DNA of 64,000 bases from JAPKZH01 sp964537875 (GTDB lineage: Bacteria; Acidobacteriota; Aminicenantia; Aminicenantales; UBA4085): contig CAZIDN010000004.1 in the NCBI GenBank assembly GCA_964537875.1, positions 62,001-126,000 of the forward strand, given 5' to 3'. This document shows positions 9,425 through 17,435 of the stretch, in pieces. Position 1 is the first letter of the stretch. The number at the start of each line of letters is the position of its first letter. The position numbers and the translations under genes were made by a program. Below the pieces are notes generated by a model. The model was not told the DNA's origin. It searched no databases and worked only from the letters and a program-made list of their open reading frames with translations.

Positions 9425-11808
9425 GGGTTTCTAAAGACCTTTAGCTCCGCCACCGACCAGTAGGACTGCTTGTCAAGGCCGACCTGAGTGATCTTTAAAG
9501 AACGGATTTCTTCGCCGTCGAGATCGATCGTCTGAACGAGCTCCTGAGGCTTTTCCACCATATTTTTGGCAAAGGCACCGGCCGAATAGCCGGGTTCGGC
9601 CTGCTTTCGCCAACCTCCTTCGGAATAGACCATGACTTCCAGGTCGATGGCATAATCGCGAGGATATTTTCCCAGATAGAGACGGATCTCGCGAATCCGT
9701 TCGGGCTTTTTGAATTCCAGAGTCAAACAATGGCCCGTCTTTTTCAAGGCATCGGTCGTCCAGCCCCTGTCCAGCTTGCCGTCCTTGAGAAAAGGGATGA
9801 GATCGGGGCGCAGCTCGGACGCGGCGTCCCATTCTTCTGGAGAAAGCTCGACGAGGGATGGGGCCTCCTCCATTCCGGATTGAGCCGGCAGGACCTCATA
9901 GACCGCGTCATCGCCGAGTTCCTGGTCGAGGGCGTTCGGCGTTTTAAATGTATACCGGAATGTCTCGACCTGTCGAAGCATATCCCGGCCCTCTTCGTCG
10001 ATCCTTTGCAGGACGCGGGTGGCCTTGTCGATCTTCCACCGCTTCAAATGAAGGATCACGTATTTCACGTTCAGCCTCTGCAAAATGTCCAGGCAGGCTT
10101 TCGACGGGAAGGCTTGAAAGACCCGGCGAATGTAATCCAGGGAAGGAGGGATAAAACCGCTGTAGCCGTTGACGAGGTTTTTTTTATGAAAAAGAGAAAA
10201 ATACATGTCGATTGCATCGTCACCGATGAACGGATGAAAGGGCAGTTCGATGACGGCAAAATCTCCCGGCTGGTCCCTCAGCCAGAGATAAGTGGGGGGA
10301 AGATCGGCCTTCGTCGGCAGCCTCATCCTCTGCTGGGGGACGGAGAGATATTCCAGGTTCAGCCAGAGGACGATGCCGACGGCCAGATAAGCCTTGATGT
10401 TCTTGCTCTTGATCTCTTCCCAGAGAACCTTGATTCCGTAGCCGGCCAGAATCGCTGTGCAGAACAGGACGAAGACGGCATAGCGGGAAGGAACCCGGAT
10501 GCCTCTGAATCCCGGAACATGTTCATGGAGCCACCTGAAGGGGAGGGGGAGGGTTGTCGTCGTATGTCCGGAGAACGTGAAAAAGCCCCCGAAGGAAAGG
10601 AAGAGCGCCCAGACCAAGAGGAGGAGGTAGAGAAAAACGACCCGGTCTTCGATGGGGCCGTCCTTGGTCTTTAAACCATATAAAATGGATGAGAGGAGAA
10701 GGGCGAGAAAGATCGCGACAAGGGCGAAATAGACCGGCTTGCCGAGGTTATGCCCGGACAGCCTAAAAAGGCCGAGGTCGAGGGAGAACCCGTCGAAGAC
10801 GGAAATGAGGACGGCCAGGCCAAGGCAGCCGATGATCACGAGGCCGAAGATCCGTCTGACGACTCTCGGCGTCGCCTGAAACAGCGACCGCTTCTGATAG
10901 ATATAGAGACCGGCCAGAAAGAGGGCCAGAATTCCCGGGCAAAGGTAAAACTCATAGGAGCCGAGCCGGCTCAGCCGGCCGCCCAAGAAAGCGTTCTGGT
11001 AAAAAATGGCCAGGTAGTTGACCAGATCGGCGCCGGCCGTTAGCTCCCTTTTTAGATCGAAATCTTTGAAAAGGGATAAATAGGGGAGGGCGATACACAC
11101 GAGCGGCACCCCTCCGGCCAGGACGGGGACGGCTAGCTTGATGAGAAGAGAAGGCTTCCAAACCTTCCTGTTCAAAAAGAAAAACAGCGGCAGGCCAAGG
11201 ATCAAGATGGTCATGAGAAACAAGCCGTAATAGATGCAGGCCAGCGCCAGGAGGACAAAAAACACGGCGAACCAGACGGCGTGCTTTCCTTTCTGGCTTT
11301 CAAAAAATTTATGAAGGGAGAGAAAGGCCAGCGGAATGAGCCACGAGCTGAGCAACTGAAGATGCGTGATATGCTGAATCTGGTAAGTGCTGAAAGCGAA
11401 AATAAGGCCGGCGACGATGCCCGGAAAAGTTCGGCGGGTCAAGTGACGGACCAGGAGGAACATGGCCAAGGCGTTCAGGACATAGGACACGAACAGGAGG
11501 AGGTTATAGGCCAGAAGGGGGTTCTGAGTCAGAGCATAGACCGGAAGTCCGAATATGGACTGGGGCAGCAGGATCTCGGAAAAGCGAAGCGTTCGGGTCG
11601 AAGGGAAAAAGATATTGCCTTCGAAAATTTCGGCGGGGTGAGCCAGCAGATTCTGCTGGACACGGGTCATGATCCAGGTGTTGAGGACGCTGTCGATGGT
11701 TTCATAGAGAGATCGGCCGGGATCGAGAGGCAACGGCCAGAGCTGGAAAAAGGTGACGACGGCAAAGAGGAGAAGAACGCCTGCCGTGGTCCGCCCATCG
11801 TTCTTCAT
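9421..11808 (-). CDS. Polytopic GT-C/YfhO-like membrane protein with C-terminal discoidin-like module
   Basis: 795 residues. About twelve hydrophobic segments fill residues 8-500, in the style of GT-C glycosyltransferases and YfhO-type proteins; an acidic pair in the first extracytoplasmic loop (ETIDSVLNTW) fits the GT-C pattern. The C-terminal 150 residues form a predicted beta-sandwich (LTLEFKKPERIREIRLYLG ... WSVAELKVFRNP) resembling F5/8 type C (discoidin) carbohydrate-binding domains. It is the last gene of a three-gene minus-strand cluster. A role in building or decorating surface glycans with lipid-linked sugars is inference. Confidence 0.75.
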   Translation of the reverse strand: MKNDGRTTAGVLLLFAVVTFFQLWPLPLDPGRSLYETIDSVLNTWIMTRVQQNLLAHPAEIFEGNIFFPSTRTLRFSEILLPQSIFGLPVYALTQNPLLAYNLLLFVSYVLNALAMFLLVRHLTRRTFPGIVAGLIFAFSTYQIQHITHLQLLSSWLIPLAFLSLHKFFESQKGKHAVWFAVFFVLLALACIYYGLFLMTILILGLPLFFFLNRKVWKPSLLIKLAVPVLAGGVPLVCIALPYLSLFKDFDLKRELTAGADLVNYLAIFYQNAFLGGRLSRLGSYEFYLCPGILALFLAGLYIYQKRSLFQATPRVVRRIFGLVIIGCLGLAVLISVFDGFSLDLGLFRLSGHNLGKPVYFALVAIFLALLLSSILYGLKTKDGPIEDRVVFLYLLLLVWALFLSFGGFFTFSGHTTTTLPLPFRWLHEHVPGFRGIRVPSRYAVFVLFCTAILAGYGIKVLWEEIKSKNIKAYLAVGIVLWLNLEYLSVPQQRMRLPTKADLPPTYLWLRDQPGDFAVIELPFHPFIGDDAIDMYFSLFHKKNLVNGYSGFIPPSLDYIRRVFQAFPSKACLDILQRLNVKYVILHLKRWKIDKATRVLQRIDEEGRDMLRQVETFRYTFKTPNALDQELGDDAVYEVLPAQSGMEEAPSLVELSPEEWDAASELRPDLIPFLKDGKLDRGWTTDALKKTGHCLTLEFKKPERIREIRLYLGKYPRDYAIDLEVMVYSEGGWRKQAEPGYSAGAFAKNMVEKPQELVQTIDLDGEEIRSLKITQVGLDKQSYWSVAELKVFRNP

Positions 11809-11828
11809 GTTTTTTTCTTCATAGAATC

Positions 11829-14033
11829 TTATCGTAGGGAATGGGGATTTGTCAAAGCGGCGGCGTCGCCGGATTCATACCGGTAGAGCGGGCGGCCGTT
11901 GATGAGAGCGACCTCTCGGAAATTTTTCGGCTCCAGGACGCGCCGGTCGGTCAGATCCAAATATCGGGCGTGGGCCGATTGGCTGTCCAGATAAAAATAG
12001 ACCGGACGATTTTTGGCTTGAAGGATGGACACCGTCTCGCGGAGGGTCGCATCGTCCGTCCAGGTGAAGCGGAAGGCAGAAAATCCTGCGTAAAGGCGCA
12101 GCGGCCCCGACATGTCATCGCACATAATTACGGCCCGTGATCCGGCCTTTTTCTGGACGGCGAGGGCGACCGTTTCTTCCTGGACGACTCCCATTCGGAA
12201 ATGAGGCAGCGAAAAGACAAGCGGATAGACGGCCAGGATGACAACCGTCAACAGGCGAAGGACTTTGGTTCCGGCCAATCTTTGCCATGCGGCCAGCGCG
12301 CCGAATCCGTAAAGCAGGGCCAGGAAGGGAATCGCCGGGACAAGATAGCGTTCATTGCGGATGCCGTGGAACGCGTAAAAAATCAAAAATGAGAGATAGC
12401 CCAGGACGCAGAGAAGACCGGCAGGCCTTCGTTTGGGATGGACGAGACAGGTGACAAGGCCGAGGCCGATCACGACAATTCCCAACAATCCGCATAGACG
12501 ATAAGTCGCTCCCAGATAAAAGGCGGTTCCGGGGCCGAGATGGGAGAGAAGGACCTGGCTCTGCGTCTTTGGCTCGTAGACCAAGCGAAGGAATGTCCCG
12601 AAAAGGTGATGGGTATAGAAGGCCAGGGGGAGAAGGCCGAACAGGACCACTCCGCCGGAAAACCTCAGGACGTCAAGAGCGGTCGCTTTCAGGTCCTTCA
12701 TTTCCTTTCCATGGATCAGGAACATCAAAAGCACAGGAAGGCCTCCCACCAGGTTGGAATAGCGAACAACAAGCGAGATACCGAAAGCGACGCCGGCGGC
12801 CGAGGGAAGAGCCCAGTGCCGTTTTCTCATATTCTTGAAAAGGCAGAACAGGCTCAGGGCGAGAAGCCCCATCGAAGGGACATCGCTCATCAGGGCTACC
12901 GAGTTTTCAAAGACCTGGATATTGAAAAAAGCCAGGCCGCTCACGCAAATTCCGAAAACGATGTGGACGTATTTCGAGGCAAGATAAAACGACATCAGGA
13001 GGCAGGCCAAGTTGAAAAGAGGCAGAACATAAAAAGACGCTCGAAGCCCGCCCAGCTTGACTGCGGGCAGGAGAAGCAGAGAGACGCCGGGTGGGAACAC
13101 GCTGTAAATCAGCCCCTGCTGGAGGTCGAAGACATAGTGACCGTGGGGGCTCAAAAAAAATATCGTCTGTTGATCGCCATGATCTTCCTTGAAGGCCTGA
13201 CCGATCTCGGAAACAAGCGGATCTTCGAACTCCGTCCGAAACAACCCCTTCCCGGCCATGTTCAGGGCGCCCTGGAGGTAAGCATAGGTATCGCACCCGG
13301 TCACGGCCGTCGATCGTTTTGAGAACAGTTGGAAAGCGTAGACCGCGAACAGCGCCAGGAAAAGGCACAGGCAAAGATGGAAGGCTAGGCCGCGGCGGGC
13401 GAAGACCTTTCGGCTCATGATGAAGACCAGGCTGAGGCCCAGGATGGTAAGCGCCCATTTCAGGATGAATTGGAGGGTCGGCCGGACCTGATCAAAACGA
13501 TAGAGCGCCTGGCTGGCCGGGCGGGGATAAAGAAAGAAACCGGGAAATAGGCGTGGACGCGAGAGCGCTTCCCGCCACGAAAAATCGATTTTGCCGCGTC
13601 CCCCCGCGTCAAAATAGCGGATGACGATTTTATGATTGCCTTTGGCCAGGGGGATCTCTTGTTCCTTCTTACGGCCAGGATGTCGCCCGCCGTTATCGAT
13701 CATGAGGCGGTCATCAAGATAAACCCAGGAGCCGTCGTCGGAAGCAATGGTCAGAACGTAACGAGAATCCTTGGGGGCAAAAATGAAGCCTTCCCAGATG
13801 ATGCTGTACTGATCGGAATATCCCGCCCTGTTCGACATCTCGAGCTTGTCGAATAGGATCTTCTGATCCACCCGAGTCCGCACGGGCTCCCCGCTCCAGG
13901 AATCATTGTCGTAATACCGGGCCAGAAGGCCGTGGGCGGGAGACAAGCCGTGGAGAACACGCCCGGCGATGAAGGCCAAGACAAAGGCCAACCCGAAATA
14001 GAAGACTTTATTCTTGAATCCGCCGTGCGTCAT
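11829..14033 (-). CDS. PA14-domain polytopic glycosyltransferase-like protein
   Basis: 734 residues: one N-terminal membrane segment, a PA14-type domain at about 30-150 (GLLARYYDNDSWSG ... TIASDDGSWVYLDDRLMIDN ... IRYFDAGG), then about ten membrane spans like GT-C/ArnT-family sugar transferases, with a final soluble tail. PA14 modules bind glycans outside the cell. It sits 20 nt before the downstream membrane protein gene and 31 nt after the sulfatase-like gene, so it is probably co-transcribed with both. The sugar donor and acceptor are unknown. Confidence 0.75.
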   Translation of the reverse strand: MTHGGFKNKVFYFGLAFVLAFIAGRVLHGLSPAHGLLARYYDNDSWSGEPVRTRVDQKILFDKLEMSNRAGYSDQYSIIWEGFIFAPKDSRYVLTIASDDGSWVYLDDRLMIDNGGRHPGRKKEQEIPLAKGNHKIVIRYFDAGGRGKIDFSWREALSRPRLFPGFFLYPRPASQALYRFDQVRPTLQFILKWALTILGLSLVFIMSRKVFARRGLAFHLCLCLFLALFAVYAFQLFSKRSTAVTGCDTYAYLQGALNMAGKGLFRTEFEDPLVSEIGQAFKEDHGDQQTIFFLSPHGHYVFDLQQGLIYSVFPPGVSLLLLPAVKLGGLRASFYVLPLFNLACLLMSFYLASKYVHIVFGICVSGLAFFNIQVFENSVALMSDVPSMGLLALSLFCLFKNMRKRHWALPSAAGVAFGISLVVRYSNLVGGLPVLLMFLIHGKEMKDLKATALDVLRFSGGVVLFGLLPLAFYTHHLFGTFLRLVYEPKTQSQVLLSHLGPGTAFYLGATYRLCGLLGIVVIGLGLVTCLVHPKRRPAGLLCVLGYLSFLIFYAFHGIRNERYLVPAIPFLALLYGFGALAAWQRLAGTKVLRLLTVVILAVYPLVFSLPHFRMGVVQEETVALAVQKKAGSRAVIMCDDMSGPLRLYAGFSAFRFTWTDDATLRETVSILQAKNRPVYFYLDSQSAHARYLDLTDRRVLEPKNFREVALINGRPLYRYESGDAAALTNPHSLR

Positions 14034-14064
14034 GGAGACAGGTTCTTCACGCCCCGCAGGAATC

Positions 14065-15696
14065 TCATCTCACATAGCCGAGTGTCCGCAGCATTTCCTC
14101 GGTTTTTTTATCGATCTTGATCTCTTCCTTGCCTTTCAGGACATCCCGGGCGAAAGCGTCCAACCTCTGCTTGAGCTCCTGGACCTCGGCCGGCAAGCCG
14201 ACACTCTGGCCGTAAAGATCCTGGCGCTCTCTAGGGTCCTGGCTCCAATCGAAAAATTCGTAACGGCCGTCCTGAGGGGTCAGGATTAAGTGCCAGGGAT
14301 AATGGAGGAGCCCGAACTTATCCCCTTCCAATGCTTCGGGCCGGTAGGTCTCTTCGAATATTTCCAAAGGCTGGCCTTTTTTCAGACGGAGGAGGTCCCT
14401 TCCCCTGAAATGCGAAAGCGGTTTGAAACCCATAAGGCGTGTGATGGTCGGCCCAACGTCCAGAAGCGAGACGAATTCATCCCGTTCGACCCCCGGCTCC
14501 TGAAGGGAAGGGGAATAGAGGAGGAGCGGCACCTGGAGATAGAGCTTGTAGAGAAAATGAATGTGCCCGACGTGGGGGAATCCGGCCTTTGCCTTGAACT
14601 CAAAAAGGCCCTCGCCGTGATCGCCGACGGCTAGGATGGCCGTCTTTGAGAAAAGGCCCAGGGCCCGCAGCTTATCCCAGAGCTTTCCGATCTCCCGGTC
14701 CATATACTCGACTTCTTTTTGGTAGAGAGCGCGAACGTCCGCATCCGGGATATTCAGTTTTCCCCGAAAAGTGATCTTAAGGCGCCGCCGGCCGGCTCGA
14801 TTGATGATTTCGATGTATCCGTTTTTTTTAAAAAAGAAAACGTGATCTTCTCTCCGGATTTCCCAGCCCCGATACTGATCGATGAGCAGATCAATGGCGT
14901 TGGCAGGCGGGTCGAACTCTAAGCGGTCCAGGCGGGCTTGGTAGATATCGGGGTTGGTCAGATATTTATTGATGACCTCCAGCCGGACCTCATTCCTGCC
15001 GGGTTCGAGATCGATCTCGACGTCGCAGGCTACATACTTGCTCAGGCAGTACTGGCCGACGAGCTTCTCGTTACAATAGACCTTCAGGTCATCCGGCGTG
15101 TCGGGCGGCGCATAGGGATCGTGAGGATCGGAGTAATGAACCCACAGGAAGAACCGTTGGTCCTTGTGCGATTCCAGCCAGGGAAACACCCGGGCGTTCA
15201 CTTCCTCTGCGGCTAAATACCAGCGGCGCTCGGGAAAGTCATCGACGTAGGTATCGAAACCCTGGGTCAGCCCGAACTGGGATTTCAACACGCCCAGGGA
15301 CACGAAGGCCGCTGTCAGGAATCCGCTTTTTTTGAAGAGGTTGACGAACGAGGGAATGTTGCGCTTGTTCCTGATGATCTGGCCGTTGTTGTAATTTTTG
15401 ATGAGTGAAGGGGGCTCGGAAAAAAACATCGAGGCATGGGAGGGAAGGGTGATAGGAATCAGGCTGAAGGCGTTCTTGAACAGGATCCCTTGCCGGGCCA
15501 GAATGTCGAGGTTGGGCGTGAGGGAGTTCTTGGGCGAATAGGCGCTGACATGATCCGCCCGGAGGGTGTCCAGGGTGATGAGAATAAAATTCTGAGGTGT
15601 CTCCTGTCTCCGGCAGCCGACCGTGAAGCCGACGGCTAAGGCAACAAGGACAACGGCGGACACCCCCGGACGCTTCAAGAATCTAAGACCTTTCAT
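14065..15696 (-). CDS. Sulfatase-fold lipoprotein (alkaline phosphatase superfamily)
   Basis: 543 residues with a lipoprotein-type signal peptide (FTVGC, Cys28). The sulfatase fold is shown by FILITLDTLRADH (metal-binding Asp), TPNLDILARQG, HYSDPHDPYAPP and GDHGEG near 358. The catalytic position is Thr83 in ITLPSHAS instead of the Cys or Ser of formylglycine sulfatases, which points to a phosphoester-type transfer or hydrolysis, as in other superfamily members with Thr nucleophiles. About 120 residues (about 200-320), rich in beta strands, are inserted in the middle of the fold. It is the first gene of the surface-polymer cluster. Confidence 0.82.
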   Translation of the reverse strand: MKGLRFLKRPGVSAVVLVALAVGFTVGCRRQETPQNFILITLDTLRADHVSAYSPKNSLTPNLDILARQGILFKNAFSLIPITLPSHASMFFSEPPSLIKNYNNGQIIRNKRNIPSFVNLFKKSGFLTAAFVSLGVLKSQFGLTQGFDTYVDDFPERRWYLAAEEVNARVFPWLESHKDQRFFLWVHYSDPHDPYAPPDTPDDLKVYCNEKLVGQYCLSKYVACDVEIDLEPGRNEVRLEVINKYLTNPDIYQARLDRLEFDPPANAIDLLIDQYRGWEIRREDHVFFFKKNGYIEIINRAGRRRLKITFRGKLNIPDADVRALYQKEVEYMDREIGKLWDKLRALGLFSKTAILAVGDHGEGLFEFKAKAGFPHVGHIHFLYKLYLQVPLLLYSPSLQEPGVERDEFVSLLDVGPTITRLMGFKPLSHFRGRDLLRLKKGQPLEIFEETYRPEALEGDKFGLLHYPWHLILTPQDGRYEFFDWSQDPRERQDLYGQSVGLPAEVQELKQRLDAFARDVLKGKEEIKIDKKTEEMLRTLGYVR

Positions 15697-15805
15697 CTGT
15701 TTGTCCTCAGCTCATCTTAAAATGAATGCGGATCCCAAGGAGGATGTTCCATTTCTGCGGATGGGTATTATGAAAAAAAATGAAAAAAATGTCAAAAAAT
15801 TCTCA

Positions 15806-16090
15806 AACGTTCAGAAAAGCATCTCCGTTTCCGTGAATATTGATCATCTATGATGTGGGTGGCGCCGATCAGGGCGCCCAGATGCCCGAAGCCGACATAA
15901 ATCATGCTTTGGCTCCATGGGGCATCCCCTGATGAATACATCGCCAAATGCTCCCTGGAAAGGAGGCAGAGAGCAAAGCGATCGTTGGAGGGAAACCCGC
16001 TCAAAGGGTTTCCCTCCAAGAGTGTCCGACAGGACCCACGGAATACGAGTTTTTAGCCATCACGGAAACGGAGATGCTTTCAACGTTCAG
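15806..16090. mobile_element. MITE-like element with 22-bp terminal inverted repeats and 9-bp target duplication
   Basis: The element spans 15815-16081 (267 bp). Its ends are inverted repeats: AAAAGCATCTCCGTTTCC and onward at 15815-15836, and the complement at 16060-16081, matching at 21 of 22 positions. A perfect 9-bp direct repeat AACGTTCAG flanks it at 15806-15814 and 16082-16090, as expected of a target-site duplication. No transposase is encoded; the short ORFs inside match nothing I recognise. The parent family is unknown. It lies 8 bp upstream of the nuo promoter. Confidence 0.8.
15985..16019. repeat. Internal 14-bp perfect hairpin of the MITE-like element
   Basis: TTGGAGGGAAACCC (15985-15998) and GGGTTTCCCTCCAA (16006-16019) are perfectly complementary around a 7-nt loop. 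There is no T-run, so a terminator is less likely. Internal palindromes are common in MITEs and can act in transcripts as folded RNA. Confidence 0.8.
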
Positions 16091-16097
16091 GGATTGT

Positions 16098-16126
16098 TTG
16101 CAAATTTCTTCGGCTTTTAATAAAAT
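16098..16126 (+). promoter_or_regulatory. Candidate promoter of the nuo operon
   Basis: TTGCAA (16098-16103), 17-bp spacer, TAAAAT (16121-16126), ending 23 nt before the nuoA ATG. It is immediately downstream of the MITE target duplication, which leaves it intact. Confidence 0.5.
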
Positions 16127-16149
16127 CAATTCCCTTTGCCGAGCATCCT

Positions 16150-16494
16150 ATGATTGAGCTTTTCTTCGTTTTCCTCATCTTCGGGCTGTTGGGCGCCGTC
16201 TTGCTGTCCATGAACGCCCTGCTCGGCCCGAAACGGACGAATCCCCATAAAGAAAAGCCGTTCGAATGCGGCAGCCCCTACCTTCAAAACGAGATCAAGC
16301 CCTTTTCGGTCAAATTCTACCTAGTAGCTTTTCTCTTCCTGCTGTTCGATATCGAAGTCGTATTTTTCTTCCCCTGGGCTCTCATCTTCAAGCAGATGAA
16401 GGAGAGCGCACTTCTCATCATGTTGGCCTATGTCCTGGTGCTCGCCGTCGGATTCGTCTACGCCTGGAAAAAGGGCGCTTTCGAATGGGATTGA
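16150..16494 (+). CDS. nuoA: NADH-quinone oxidoreductase subunit A
   Basis: Small membrane subunit of respiratory complex I, 114 residues with three membrane spans. The conserved loop KPFECGSP and the FDIEVVFFFPWA segment at the start of the second span are both present. No strong Shine-Dalgarno sequence is visible before the ATG. It is the first gene of nuoABCDEFGHI and its end overlaps the nuoB start. Confidence 0.95.
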   Translation: MIELFFVFLIFGLLGAVLLSMNALLGPKRTNPHKEKPFECGSPYLQNEIKPFSVKFYLVAFLFLLFDIEVVFFFPWALIFKQMKESALLIMLAYVLVLAVGFVYAWKKGAFEWD

Positions 16495-16976
16495 AGGATA
16501 TGACCGGCAACTTTATTTATACCAAATTTAATTATGTGCTGGGCTGGGCTCGGAAATTTTCCCTGTTCCATTATCCTTATGTCACGGCCTGCTGCGGCAT
16601 GGAGTACATGTCGACGGCCTGCGCCCATTTCGATATCGACAGGTTCGGGGCCGGCTGGACGCGGTTCTCGCCCCGCCAGTCCGACCTTCTCCTGGTTGTC
16701 GGGACCATTTGCCAAAAGCAGGCGCCCGTCCTGAAGACCGTCTACGATCAGATGACCGAGCCCAAGTGGGTCATCGCTTTCGGAGCCTGTGCCGTGAGCG
16801 GCGGTATCTATGATAATTATGCCGTCGTCCAGGGTGTCGACCAGATCATCCCCGTGGATGTCTATATTCCTGGCTGCCCGCCGCGGCCCGAGACCGTGCT
16901 TGACGGGCTACTCAAGCTGCAGGAAAAAATCCAGAAACAAGACCAGGATTGGCGATGGAAGAAAAGACGATCCTAG
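16485..16976 (+). CDS. nuoB: NADH-quinone oxidoreductase subunit B
   Basis: 163 residues, carrying the terminal [4Fe-4S] cluster N2 next to the quinone site of complex I. Ligand cysteines are visible in ACCGMEYM (tandem Cys-Cys), GTICQKQ and PGCPPRPE. The start MGLKDMTGNF at 16485 is preferred because AAGGGCG precedes it; it overlaps nuoA by 10 nt. A second ATG at 16500 lacks room for a ribosome site. The 3' end overlaps nuoC by 22 nt, implying coupled translation. Confidence 0.93.
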   Translation: MGLKDMTGNFIYTKFNYVLGWARKFSLFHYPYVTACCGMEYMSTACAHFDIDRFGAGWTRFSPRQSDLLLVVGTICQKQAPVLKTVYDQMTEPKWVIAFGACAVSGGIYDNYAVVQGVDQIIPVDVYIPGCPPRPETVLDGLLKLQEKIQKQDQDWRWKKRRS

Positions 16977-17434
16977 ACGAACTCCGCAAAACGTTTCCTG
17001 AAAAGATCCTGGAGACATCTGCGTTTTTTGGAGACACCACGATTGTGATTGTCAAGGATGCGCTGCTGGATATCGTCTATTTTTTGAGAAAGAAGCCCTA
17101 TGAATTCAACATGCTTCTCGACTTGACCTGCGTGGACTATCGGGGTCGATCCCCCCGTTTCGAAATGGTCTATCACGTGTTTTCGCTGGCTGCCAAGAAG
17201 CGCCTGCGGATCAAGTTGTCAGTGCCTGACGACCGTCTGGCCGTGGACACGCTAGCCTCGATCTGGAAGAACGCCAACTGGCTGGAGCGTGAGGTCTATG
17301 ACATGTTCGGGATCCGTTTCGAAGGCCATCCGGACCTCCGCCGCCTGTTCATGGTTGACGGGTTTGAGGGCCATCCTCTCCGCAAGGACTATCCGCTGCG
17401 GAAGCGTCAGCCGTTGATTCCCTTGAGGAAATAG
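16955..17434 (+). CDS. nuoC: NADH-quinone oxidoreductase subunit C
   Basis: 159-residue peripheral-arm subunit (30-kDa family). The conserved segment YDMFGIRFEGHPDLRRL, followed by GHPLRKDYPLR, is the family signature. The ATG at 16955 follows CCAGGA; an in-frame TTG two codons upstream is less likely. It is a stand-alone NuoC and not the NuoCD fusion of enterobacteria. Confidence 0.94.
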   Translation: MEEKTILDELRKTFPEKILETSAFFGDTTIVIVKDALLDIVYFLRKKPYEFNMLLDLTCVDYRGRSPRFEMVYHVFSLAAKKRLRIKLSVPDDRLAVDTLASIWKNANWLEREVYDMFGIRFEGHPDLRRLFMVDGFEGHPLRKDYPLRKRQPLIPLRK

Positions 17435-17435
17435 G

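Noticed and set aside
15985..16019. Rho-independent terminator
   Set aside because: The 14-bp hairpin lacks a following T-run and sits in the centre of an element with inverted ends, so it is treated as part of the MITE.
15917..16157. Two overlapping plus-strand ORFs inside the MITE as genes
   Set aside because: Short, no ribosome site, no homology recognised, and they cross the inverted repeat and run into nuoA.
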